From positions 1,488,001-1,552,000 of the forward strand of contig NZ_CP084061.1 of NCBI RefSeq assembly GCF_020215665.1: a stretch of 64,000 nt of DNA, in the 5' to 3' direction. Positions 16,845-26,151 of this stretch are shown one piece after another (position 1 is the first letter of the stretch; each line of letters starts with the position of its first letter). Source of the stretch: Blautia parvula (GTDB taxonomy: Bacteria > Bacillota > Clostridia > Lachnospirales > Lachnospiraceae). Made by a program: the position numbers and the translations under genes. The notes under the pieces are model-generated. The model searched no databases, was not told where the DNA came from, and worked only from the letters and a program-made list of their open reading frames with translations.

Positions 16845-17196
16845 ATTTGATATTTCATCCTCAAACACAGGGAGGAAAAGCCTTACTATCAGATATTCGG
16901 GAAAACGCTGACCACCTATGAAAAAGGGACTGAAGACCGCTTCGTCGAAAAAACCACACTTTATACCAAAAACATCTTCTCATCTTCCATTCTGATATAC
17001 TAAAAACACATGGTTTATAAGCTTTATGTCCCTTTTTACCACATGGAGTCATCTTACGATAAAAAGCACACATTTTACCAAAATAAAGACACCGGAAAGA
17101 AAAGAATCTCTGTTATAATATAACCACAATTTATCAGCGGACAGTATCATCCGCATGACCGTAACCGACAAAAAGAAAAAATTAGGAGGACACATT

Positions 17197-18153
17197 ATGA
17201 CAAAGTATACCCTGCACGACATCCACATTGATCCGGAAAAGACCTGGCTTATGGACTTTGATGAATACTACGGAGGGAAGAAAACCTACTCCAAATACCT
17301 GATTGAACCTTATGGGCCATACCAGCACAATGAACTGCTGGACACTGTTTACGTGGACCCCAACCATGAAATGTGCTACCACGAACATACCCGCGGTGTG
17401 GAAACCTTTCTGGTGGACGGCGGCTCTGTGCTGACGGAAATCTGCGGCAAAAAAGCAGTGTGCACCAAAGGTGATATCGTACATATCTCAGCCTATACCC
17501 CACATAAATTTACCTGGATCGATGCGGGAACCATATGGAGGGAGCTGTTCCAGGAAACCCAGATGGGGGAAGACTGTATTGCCAATCTGCGTTTTAAAGA
17601 ATATAATAAAACTGAATTCGACATGGCAAAGGACGGACAGAGCACAGACAGCCTCTACTATACCTATACCCCTGTCACAGAGGAGGTTCCAAAGGAACAG
17701 ATTTACCAGATCCGCCCGTACAACAGCGGCCTGTGTATCTACAGATTCGAGGGCTGCGAGCTGAGGCAGAAGGTAGCCCGCTGGGAGACAAAGGGACACA
17801 AGGAGATCTGGCAGCTCTGCATGGAGCCCGGTTTCCAGTTGAGCTGGAGTGCCCAGAATCCTTTCTACAGTCTGTTTATTGTGCAGGAGGGATCTGTGGA
17901 GGTCCGCATTGACGGCATGGAGAAGTTTACAGCAAAAGAACGTGACGTGCTGCACATTCCTACCCACCTCTCAGGCGAGATCACAGCACCCGACGGCGCC
18001 GTACTTTTTGACTATAACTGTGAAGGCTTCGGTCTTCGTGCCATCGAGGAACTGTATTCCCTGTATGCAGCCGACCCGGAAAAGGCAGAATCTGAAGCTG
18101 AGAATATTCTTTCCAAACATAAATGTTATGTACGCGGACGTCTCATAAAATAA
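17197..18153 (+). CDS. bicupin protein, sugar-metabolism type
   Basis: In this 318-residue protein the first cupin covers residues about 45-110 (CYHEHTRGVETFLVDGG, then AYTPHKF as motif 2). A second, weaker cupin covers about 205-280 (LFIVQEGSVEVRIDGMEKF, then RDVLHIPTH). The histidines of the first barrel look able to bind metal. No substrate is evident. The ATG at 17197 has TTAGGAGG before it; a TATAAT at 17114 may be the promoter. The next gene on the strand is an AraC regulator after a hairpin, so the pair may respond to a common compound. Confidence 0.75.
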   Translation: MTKYTLHDIHIDPEKTWLMDFDEYYGGKKTYSKYLIEPYGPYQHNELLDTVYVDPNHEMCYHEHTRGVETFLVDGGSVLTEICGKKAVCTKGDIVHISAYTPHKFTWIDAGTIWRELFQETQMGEDCIANLRFKEYNKTEFDMAKDGQSTDSLYYTYTPVTEEVPKEQIYQIRPYNSGLCIYRFEGCELRQKVARWETKGHKEIWQLCMEPGFQLSWSAQNPFYSLFIVQEGSVEVRIDGMEKFTAKERDVLHIPTHLSGEITAPDGAVLFDYNCEGFGLRAIEELYSLYAADPEKAESEAENILSKHKCYVRGRLIK

Positions 18154-18168
18154 CAGGCAGCATAAACA

Positions 18169-18203
18169 GGCCGGAACCGGGAAGATTTCCCGGAGTTCCG
18201 GCC
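18169..18203 (+). terminator. hairpin after the bicupin gene
   Basis: GGCCGGAA plus CCGGGAA pairs with TTCCCGG plus TTCCGGCC with a 2-base bulge. A short GTTTAGTT follows. It probably limits read-through into the AraC gene. Confidence 0.5.
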
Positions 18204-18254
18204 GTTTAGTTATGCTGAAAACCAAATGAAAAAAGGAGATGGAAAAACAGGCAT

Positions 18255-19802
18255 ATGAAAATATTAGTTTACGGCAGTAGAGAATTTAAAGCAGGCTTTA
18301 TGAAGGCACAAAGCCAGTGCGGTCACCAGGTTCTGTTCACCGACCGTCTTCCGTCTGCGGAAGATGCCATATCTTTCTCCCCGGATGCAGTGATCCTGAT
18401 GGTCCAGAGGCCGGCATCCCGCATACAGGACTGCCTGGCTGTGCTCTATGAATCCTGCTCTGCGCGCCGTTTTCTGCTGTTTGAACCGCATCCGAACGGA
18501 AATTGCTTTTTTGCAGAAACCACGCAGCAGGATGATTCCCTGCACGATTTCTTCCGCGAAGCAGCCGGATGGAAACACACCATACCGCTGCAGTATCCGG
18601 CACAGAGCTGGCAGCTCCGCTTTCCGGATGCCTTTGAAAACCTGCAGCGCAGAGAAGCCATGAAGACGATGCTGTACGGTGTCACCCAGGAAGAATTTGA
18701 AAAATACAGGAGGCAGTACCGTCTCCACATAAACACTTCGGATTTTTATCTTTTTATGTGGGAGCTTGACAAAACCGTGTTGGTTGACTATCCGGTAAAC
18801 AAATCCATCCATTATTTTCTGCACGCTCTGCGCCTGGAGGATTTCAGTATGATACTGGAAGAAAACCAGGGAGGGGAAATCGTATTTTCTGATATTTCCT
18901 TTGCCTATATCCTTGTAAATGCTTCCCATCCTTCCTGCATCCGTACAAGAAGGCAGCAGGCAGACCATTTTGCCCTGGAATTTTCCAAAGCTGCCGGACA
19001 GATTTCCTCCCACTGTTTTATCAGTGACCTTTTACTGGGACCGGAAGATATCAGCCGCGGACATCAGGATTTTAAACGGACCTGCGCATACCGCTTTTTC
19101 TGCCGGGAAGCAGTGGCAATTTCCAATGATTATATCAAATCCCATCAGCGTTGGTTTAGCAGAGATGAGATTCAGAACACCATTGATGCCATTGAACATT
19201 ATCTCAGCTTTGATATCAGCAGCAAGGAGCTTCCGGAGTTGATCCGGCGTCTGTATCTCAAGATTGTAAAGCCCAGTATGAGCTATAAGCTGTATTACCT
19301 GGTAAGTGAATCCATTCTGAAATCTCTGAAAAGTGAACTGTCCGTCAAACTGCTGATGGAGACTATAGACAGCCCCTGGCTTGTTCTGACCACGCAGTTA
19401 GGCACCATAGAGGAAAGCTGTACCCGTGTCCTGGACTGCATCCATACTCTGGCAAAACAGCAGGTAAAGACACACAATATCAGCAACCGTGTCGTCCGCC
19501 AGGTGCTCCGTTATATGGAAGAGCACTATGCAGATCCCCTGTCTGTAAGCGATATTGCCAGAGACTTTAATGTAAGCCCTTCTTATCTGAGCCAGTGTTT
19601 TAAAAAAGAAACAGGCGCAAGTATGAAACATTATCTGACCATGCTGCGCATGCAGCAGGCAAAAAAGCTTCTTCTCACAACAGACGATTCCGTAAGTTCC
19701 ATCGCCATAGCGGTTGGCTATGACGATTACCGCCAGTTTTCCAAAATGTTCAAAGTCTATACAGGCGTAACGCCGGTGCAGTGCAGGAAAGGGGTCATGT
19801 GA
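18255..19802 (+). CDS. AraC family regulator with degenerate receiver-like N-terminus
   Basis: In this 515-residue protein, residues 1-80 (MKILVYGSREFKAGF, DAVILMVQRP) resemble a CheY-like fold without the acidic pocket or phospho-Asp. A long helical middle follows, typical of YesN-like regulators. The C-terminal 100 residues carry two HTHs: LSVSDIARDFNVSPSYLSQC, and VSSIAIAVGYDDYRQFSKMF followed by TGVTPVQCRK. AAAGGAGATGG precedes the ATG. It follows the bicupin gene and may regulate it. Absence of an obvious phosphorylation site suggests it is not a classical response regulator. Confidence 0.82.
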   Translation: MKILVYGSREFKAGFMKAQSQCGHQVLFTDRLPSAEDAISFSPDAVILMVQRPASRIQDCLAVLYESCSARRFLLFEPHPNGNCFFAETTQQDDSLHDFFREAAGWKHTIPLQYPAQSWQLRFPDAFENLQRREAMKTMLYGVTQEEFEKYRRQYRLHINTSDFYLFMWELDKTVLVDYPVNKSIHYFLHALRLEDFSMILEENQGGEIVFSDISFAYILVNASHPSCIRTRRQQADHFALEFSKAAGQISSHCFISDLLLGPEDISRGHQDFKRTCAYRFFCREAVAISNDYIKSHQRWFSRDEIQNTIDAIEHYLSFDISSKELPELIRRLYLKIVKPSMSYKLYYLVSESILKSLKSELSVKLLMETIDSPWLVLTTQLGTIEESCTRVLDCIHTLAKQQVKTHNISNRVVRQVLRYMEEHYADPLSVSDIARDFNVSPSYLSQCFKKETGASMKHYLTMLRMQQAKKLLLTTDDSVSSIAIAVGYDDYRQFSKMFKVYTGVTPVQCRKGVM

Positions 19803-19827
19803 TGGCATCCCCCTTACCTGCCATCTC

Positions 19828-20215
19828 TCATAAGAAGCCATACAGGTTCTCTGTAAACACCTCTTTATCAGCCAGGCTGACCGGCTTTATCTTCCCCTCC
19901 CCGGGCGGACCGAACTGGAGACAAATGTCCAGGTTTTCTGTCCCGCGGTCGTCCCCAAAACGGCCGTCCGATATCAAAGAGGCATGCATCTATTGTCAAT
20001 TCTTTTACAACATTTTCTCCCCCTGCATAGTCCGAAACATAAATTTTCTTCCCTCCGTTGAACAAAATGGTTACGGTTTCCATTAGAAACTCCAATTTTT
20101 CTCTTCTATCCTCCTCCTCGCTTTTTTCAGTACCAAGATTTGTGTCAGACCTGAAAAAACCGTCTTTATATCCCCAAGTATCCCGGAGCCAGATTGTATT
20201 CTGGCACCTGTTCAA
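19828..20215 (-). pseudogene. frameshifted small hypothetical gene
   Basis: The minus strand encodes LMETVTILFNGGKKIYVSDY, then ELTIDACLFDI in one frame. After about 19970 the reading continues in another frame as SDGRFGDDRGTENLDICLQF and ends with NLYGFL and a stop at 19828. The two halves join naturally if one base is missing, so I call a single-base frameshift. I do not recognise the family. It lies next to the degenerate end of the CRISPR array. Confidence 0.4.
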
Positions 20216-20315
20216 GAAATCCGAATTTTCTCACTTCCACAGGGATATCTACATCCAGATATACTTTGAAAATATGGGATATGCTCTCACTGTTATATGG
20301 AAAGACGTTTGTCTG

Positions 20316-22726
20316 ATATCAATTGACACTTCCGCGAAGGAAGTGACAAAACGGTTATGTAACTGGGAAGATGTAAGAAAAATTTCAATCCACACTTCTG
20401 CGAAGGAAGTGACGGGAATGCTCCATCAAATAGTAATGGGTGAGCATGATTTCAATCCACACTTTCGCGAAGGAAATGACCGGGCGGATAATCACGGACC
20501 GGCATGTCATTGGGATTTCAATCCACACTTCCGCGAAGGAAGTGACGCAAGGAAAGGAGGAGCGGCAGCAGGAAGCAAAAATTCCAATCCACACTTCCGC
20601 GAAGGAAGTGACTTGAACAAGCATCAGCTTGAATTGAATGTAGGAATTTCAATCCACACTTCCGCGAAGGAAGTGACCCTTTGTTGTAGCTTTTCCCTGC
20701 TTCCATTGATAATTTCAATCCACACTTCCGCGAAGGAAGTGACTTGAACAAGCATCAGCTTGAATTGAATGTAGGAATTTCAATCCACACTTCCGCGAAG
20801 GAAGTGACCCTTTGTTGTAGCTTTTCCCTGCTTCCATTGATAATTTCAATCCACACTTCCGCGAAGGAAGTGACCACCGACATCGGCAAGAAGGCACTGT
20901 AATATGATATTTCAATCCACACTTCCGCGAAGGAAGTGACCTCCAGCTCATTTGCACAATAAACCGGGTTGGAAAATTTCAATCCACACTTCCGCGAAGG
21001 AAGTGACGACTGTTCGCCAGAGCGAGAGCGCCTCCGGAATATTTCAATCCACACTTCCGCGAAGGAAGTGACGCCGGTGCCCAGAATGGACTTGATTTTT
21101 CAGGAATTTCAATCCACACTTCCGCGAAGGAAGTGACACCAACCGCCTTACATATCTCTCTTACTGACGGTATTTCAATCCACACTTCCGCGAAGGAAGT
21201 GACTATTTGATTTTGCCGATAGAGAATACGGCATGAAATTTCAATCCACACTTCCGCGAAGGAAGTGACGCAGGAGCACAAAACGGATTAGATTATTCGG
21301 GAATTTCAATCCACACTTCCGCGAAGGAAGTGACTGTATGGCAAGCGCATTCTCACTTCCTGACCTGATTTCAATCCACACTTCCGCGAAGGAAGTGACA
21401 CAGTAGCTGTTCCGGCGGTTTTTCCTGCGCATATTTCAATCCACACTTCCGCGAAGGAAGTGACTCTTTCCTTTGCTCAAATCTTCGAGATATACAAATT
21501 TCAATCCACACTTCCGCGAAGGAAGTGACTTAAAACCATCCAACCCATACGCAAATGTACCAAATTTCAATCCACACTTCCGCGAAGGAAGTGACCGAAG
21601 TATATGCCTATAGATCAGAAGATGTATACGGAATTTCAATCCACACTTCCGCGAAGGAAGTGACTTTGGAATAGTTGCATAAAGGAGGGAATAATTGAAG
21701 ATTTCAATCCACACTTCCGCGAAGGAAGTGACTGTTCTGCCGATGGCGCTTATGCTCCTGTTACAGAATTTCAATCCACACTTCCGCGAAGGAAGTGACG
21801 AACAAATGTTTGCATTTATGTATTAATTATACATTTCAATCCACACTTCCGCGAAGGAAGTGACATACGGGGTACACCTTAATAGAGGTCGAAAGGATAT
21901 TTCAATCCACACTTCCGCGAAGGAAGTGACACAGCCTTGGTAAGGCCTTGTTACTCCTTGTAATATTTCAATCCACACTTCCGCGAAGGAAGTGACGCCG
22001 ATCCGAGATCCAGGATATAAACAATGCAGTGTATTTCAATCCACACTTCCGCGAAGGAAGTGACGATTTCCAGGTTGCTGGCAGAAACCACATCATAGAA
22101 TTTCAATCCACACTTCCGCGAAGGAAGTGACCCGGTTGACCCGGTAGAGTAATCGTATATGAGCAATTTCAATCCACACTTCCGCGAAGGAAGTGACACA
22201 GGTAACGGAAAGGGCGGAGACAGCACTTGAATTTCAATCCACACTTCCGCGAAGGAAGTGACCCTAGGTGGTAACGGGACAATCACCCACATGAGGATTT
22301 CAATCCACACTTCCGCGAAGGAAGTGACTCTTACGGTAACATCCCGTTTGTTGATTTGGGAGCATTTCAATCCACACTTCCGCGAAGGAAGTGACGCCCT
22401 GGTGGGAAGCACCACAGAGTACAATACCGATTTCAATCCACACTTCCGCGAAGGAAGTGACACAACACAAAAGCCTCTGCCTCCTCCAGCAAAAGATTTC
22501 AATCCACACTTCCGCGAAGGAAGTGACATGTCAGTAAGCAATACTGTTAAGACAGATAACGATTTCAATCCACACTTCCGCGAAGGAAGTGACCCTCTTC
22601 CTCTGTTTGGCAGCAGAAATCATCATATTTCAATCCACACTTCCGCGAAGGAAGTGACTTGTTGCTGTTTTGCTCACTGAGCTCATTAACCTTGATTTCA
22701 ATCCACACTTCCGCGAAGGAAGTGAC
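20316..22726 (-). CRISPR. CRISPR array, type I-C style repeat, 37 repeats
   Basis: There are 37 copies of a 32-base repeat (on the plus strand beginning ATTTCAATCCACAC and ending GGAAGTGAC; on the minus strand beginning GTCACTTCC and ending GGATTGAAAT) separated by 33-36-base spacers. The GTC...GGATTGAAAT pattern is that of type I-C. The first repeats at the left (20316, 20382, 20449, 20581) carry mismatches while those to the right are identical, so the left is the old trailer end and the leader is at the right. The array is then transcribed on the minus strand. Two spacers (20613-20645 and 20678-20711) occur twice, from a 131-base tandem duplication. No spacer matched anything else in the window by eye. 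Confidence 0.97.
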
Positions 22727-22915
22727 AGCAAACATGCACAATATTCCCAATAAATATTGTTTCTTTCTACCAAATTTTAACCCTTTTTGATTAATAATGC
22801 AACCTTTCCTACAAATATATCTTAAAAAAATCACTCCATCATCAATTTTTAACCATTTTTTCAAGTGCGAATCTCCCCGGCAAACTATGTTCACTCCACA
22901 TTCGCACTTTATAAA
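22727..22915 (-). promoter_or_regulatory. CRISPR leader
   Basis: An AT-rich stretch flanks the perfect-repeat end of the array. It includes an inverted repeat AAGTGCGAAT...ATTCGCACTT (22863-22872 and 22900-22909) around a GTGAACATAG...CCGGGG sequence. I recall comparable GCGAAC...GTTCGC hairpins in type I-C leaders, which supports both type and orientation. Confidence 0.65.
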
Positions 22916-23037
22916 ATAAGCTTAGTAATCATCTTCTGAACAAATATTATATCATCTGCATTTTCTACAAAAAATTCAAGGCCGATTTTTATCACAATCC
23001 CTCTCAATCCCACTGTTTCCAGCCTTTTATTTCCCCA

Positions 23038-23946
23038 TTATTTATCATAAGAAATATCATAATGTCCAAATCCAATGGTAGCACCTTTTCCTACCCGCAG
23101 ATACTTACCCGCTTCCAAAATTGGCACAAAACCAGATAGATCCCCTTCATATAAAATCCAGCCAGTCCTGGATGAAAGTTTTAACTTTCCATCTTTCTGA
23201 TTCATAGAATACCTGATGAACGGAACTTCTCTCCAATACTCATCTAAAGTCTTGATTTTCCTGGCCTGGTTCAGAAGTTCCTCCTCTTTCCATTCTAATT
23301 GAAAATCGGTGTAAGCCTTTGTCAACAGCGATATTCTGCGGATAAGAAACTGTATAAACGTATCAAAGGGAAGTTTATCAAATAGTTTATCCCCTGATAC
23401 GATTCTAAGCGGTGTATCAAAAAAAAGGCTTGCATAAGAGGCATTTCGTCCTGTCGTCTGAAGCGGCTTTGGAGAAAGATTGCGAAACCAGCATTTTCCC
23501 CCTGCATAGATCACATTGCCCGAATCTGAGTCGATAACCTGCATCAAACGAAAGGACAGCCTTGCCGCCCCCCATCCCCTTTTCTCTGCTGCCTGCAGTG
23601 CATCCAAATATATGCCTGCTCTTTCTGTTCCACTGCCAAGCAGAGTAAGGTCAAATACACATAAATCTCCTTTCTTCCATCTTTCTCTGCCTTCTCCATG
23701 TACATATAACACATATGGATTCACTGCACCTGCTTCTCCACCCGTATTGCTAAAACATTGCACATAGAGACAATTATCCTTTTTCTCACACTGAAAACAT
23801 CTTTTATCAGGAAAATCACAGCAAAAATCCCGGATGCAATGGCCTAAAATTCCTCTTATTGTAGATCCCAAATATGAAGGCAGCCTTCCTTCTTCCTGAC
23901 ATTCATATGTTGCACGCAATGTTAATATTTTTATGAACTCGAACAT
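23038..23946 (-). CDS. cas6: CRISPR-associated endoribonuclease Cas6
   Basis: This 302-residue RAMP-type protein has an N-terminal ferredoxin-like half (FEFIKILTLRATYECQ). A Cys cluster (CCDFPDKRCFQCEKKDNCLY, about residues 42-61) resembles that in the PF10040 Cas6 group. The C-terminal glycine-rich loop LRVGKGATIGFGHYDI is the family signature. It would cleave precursor crRNA at repeat hairpins. It ends about 310 bases from the array, on the same strand. Type I-C systems normally process with Cas5d and lack Cas6, so this Cas6 is unexpected beside a I-C repeat. No cas1, cas2, cas3, cas5, cas7 or cas8 is in the window. Confidence 0.82.
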   Translation of the reverse strand: MFEFIKILTLRATYECQEEGRLPSYLGSTIRGILGHCIRDFCCDFPDKRCFQCEKKDNCLYVQCFSNTGGEAGAVNPYVLYVHGEGRERWKKGDLCVFDLTLLGSGTERAGIYLDALQAAEKRGWGAARLSFRLMQVIDSDSGNVIYAGGKCWFRNLSPKPLQTTGRNASYASLFFDTPLRIVSGDKLFDKLPFDTFIQFLIRRISLLTKAYTDFQLEWKEEELLNQARKIKTLDEYWREVPFIRYSMNQKDGKLKLSSRTGWILYEGDLSGFVPILEAGKYLRVGKGATIGFGHYDISYDK

Positions 23947-24265
23947 ATATCCTCCCTGACCTGACTATGATTTATTTTATTACATTATATCCTATATTTT
24001 TCCAAATAAAAACCTCTTTTCATTTCATCAAGTCATAATATATTAGCCACTTCAATCATAAAAATAAAATAAATCACCATAATCTGTAGCGCTGCCCTCC
24101 ATTGGCTTAGATATACCAAAAGCCCTCCCTTAATCGTCCCTATACCCGGCTGCAAAAACAATCTCTTTATAATACTAAGTATCTTTCCCAAAACATAAAA
24201 TAAAAAGTACCTCTCAAACCATTATTATGCTATAATTTACCTGAAAACAGGAAAGGAAACAGAAA
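23947..24265. other. AT-rich intergenic region with a promoter for the 24266 gene
   Basis: No gene is supported. A TATAAT at 24231-24236 lies 30 bases before the oxidoreductase start; no good -35 is visible. Confidence 0.45.
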
Positions 24266-24958
24266 ATGAAAATAGCTGTTATACATGGTCAAAGCCATAA
24301 AGGTTCAACCTATCATATCGCTAAAATGCTAACAGAAAAATTAAATGGCGAAGTCACAGAATTTTTTCTGCCAAAGGATTTTCATTCTTTTTGTATCGGA
24401 TGTACAAATTGTTTTGAAAAATCAGAAACACTATGTCCTCACTTTAAGGACTTAAAGCCTATCACAGAAGCTATCGACCGTGCCGACGTAATCATTCTGG
24501 CAAGTCCTGTATACGTTTATCATACAACAGGAGCAATGAAAGCTTTTTTAGACCATTATGGATACCGGTGGATGGTGCATCGACCGGAAGAAAAAATGTT
24601 CCGCAAACAGGCTGTCTGCATATCCACAGCCGCTGGCGGAGGCATGAAAAGTACAAATAAAGATATGGCTGACAGCACATTCTTCTGGGGTGTTGCCAGA
24701 ACTTATAAATATGGCGTAGGCGTTGCCGCAGTTTCATGGGATGCCGTGAATCCTGATCTAAAAAAACGTATAGATAAAAAAATCACTGTAATAGCTGATA
24801 AAATTAATGAGAATATAGGGCACGTATCTCCTTCCATAAAAACCAGAGCATTTTTTAATATTATGCGATTGTTACAGCGGAGAGGATGGAATGAAGCGGA
24901 TGTAAAATACTGGAAGGAAAAAGGATGGGCAGAAAAAGCCCGCCCATGGAAGCCTTGA
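24266..24958 (+). CDS. flavodoxin-fold NAD(P)H-dependent oxidoreductase
   Basis: This 230-residue protein starts MKIAVIHGQSHKGSTYHIAK, the FMN phosphate-binding loop of the NAD(P)H-dependent FMN reductase family. CIGCTNCFEKSETLCPHF (Cys-rich) and DVIILASPVYVYHTTGAMKAFLDH, the second flavin contact, follow. The C-terminal 40 residues are basic and helical. It likely transfers hydride to quinones or other electron acceptors. AAAGGAAAC precedes the ATG. It stands alone and converges on the DinB-like gene. Confidence 0.85.
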   Translation: MKIAVIHGQSHKGSTYHIAKMLTEKLNGEVTEFFLPKDFHSFCIGCTNCFEKSETLCPHFKDLKPITEAIDRADVIILASPVYVYHTTGAMKAFLDHYGYRWMVHRPEEKMFRKQAVCISTAAGGGMKSTNKDMADSTFFWGVARTYKYGVGVAAVSWDAVNPDLKKRIDKKITVIADKINENIGHVSPSIKTRAFFNIMRLLQRRGWNEADVKYWKEKGWAEKARPWKP

Positions 24959-24995
24959 CTATCTCCCATAGGCAGCTCCGTTCATCTAACCTATT

Positions 24996-25679
24996 TTACC
25001 GATTATTTAACAAAAACTCTTTAATGACCACACTATCGGACAGATGCATCATATGATGACGAGTTATCGGCAGCAAAATAAGCCCTGCAAAAGTGTGCCG
25101 GCCCCAAAAATTTTTAAGCCAAATGGACCCTTTTACTTCCAGCAAACCACCTTCGCTGACCAGCCGCGCTAAATATTCTTCTCCGGGTTTCCGTTTCAAA
25201 TCAAGTGGTGACAAGGATTTTAATATTTTGCGGGTCTGACAGCCTACCGCGTTTCTGTAATTTATCAGCTCCTGTTTATTTACCTGCTCACTAAAATCAA
25301 TAATCTGCATGTCCGTCATTACGTTACCGGTATCTCTTACGGACACACTCATTTTTTCCATCCATTCTTCATTGAAAATTTGGGGCTGTTCTGCTATAAG
25401 AAGATTTCCCACCAAATCTTCTATTCTCGCTATATGCCATAAATGCCAGGCTATTGTTTCGTCTTTCTCAGTCGGCATTATGCTGTAATCCTCATTCTCC
25501 AATCCCTCCAATAAATCATCACAAAATGTAGGACTGTCACTTAATGAAACCTTACCTGTGTGCGTCACTGCATGAATTTCCAATGCTAATTCAATTGCCT
25601 GGTCAAAACGCCTGGACGATTTCAGCAGCTTTCGTAATTCATCAATCTTTAAATTGTAATCCTTTTCGATATCAAACAT
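24996..25679 (-). CDS. DinB family (four-helix) protein
   Basis: This 227-residue helical protein has the DinB_2/YfiT-like pattern of histidines: WHLWHIARIEDLV (about residues 80-92) and a C-terminal ITRHHMMHLSDSV. Together these form a metal site in the DinB superfamily. Related proteins act as thiol or sugar S-transferases, or have unknown roles. A preceding AAGGAGAGG is well placed before the ATG. No operon partner is seen. Confidence 0.8.
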   Translation of the reverse strand: MFDIEKDYNLKIDELRKLLKSSRRFDQAIELALEIHAVTHTGKVSLSDSPTFCDDLLEGLENEDYSIMPTEKDETIAWHLWHIARIEDLVGNLLIAEQPQIFNEEWMEKMSVSVRDTGNVMTDMQIIDFSEQVNKQELINYRNAVGCQTRKILKSLSPLDLKRKPGEEYLARLVSEGGLLEVKGSIWLKNFWGRHTFAGLILLPITRHHMMHLSDSVVIKEFLLNNR

Positions 25680-26151
25680 AAATAGCCTCTCCTTACGTTA
25701 ATTTTCTTACCGCTCCAAAGTCTATATTGGAATAGAACCACCTCGAACTTTTCATGATTTTGAAACAAGAAATAATTACTAAAATACTTTAGTATATCAG
25801 ATATAATTCCACCCAAACTTATGACTATAGATGCGAACGGTTATTCTTTTGAAACTTTGAATCTATATTAAGATTTAGATTATAAATATTATAACATTTT
25901 AAATGTGACATATGTCTGTCATAATAAAAATTCCGTTATTACTATTTCAATCATTTCATACTGGAGTAATTATAATAACCAGTATTCCAGGTTTCACGAG
26001 GCTCTAAAAAATGGAGCTCTGTTCAAAATCATACTCTCCCTGGCTGTTCAGGCTGCAATATTCTCATATAATTTCATTTCCGTTTGACACGCTCCTCTCT
26101 GCCCCTTACAATAAAAGTAGTTACAAATTTTATCACAATGGAGGTGTTTTT
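25680..26151. other. 470-base AT-rich region without a supported gene
   Basis: The base composition is strikingly A/T-rich between the DinB-like gene and the divergent alpha/beta hydrolase. No intact frame with a ribosome binding site was found; frames that run into the hydrolase from upstream lack signals. Confidence 0.4.

Noticed and set aside
16861-17073. A 70-codon minus-strand frame upstream of the bicupin gene
   Set aside because: Its Trp/Arg/Cys-rich composition is typical of an antisense frame; the plus strand shows coding-like remnants instead.
20058-22680. Long open frames across the CRISPR array on both strands (peptides such as NPHFREG or LPSRKCG repeated)
   Set aside because: They are translations of the 32-base repeat and have no ribosome binding sites or family features.
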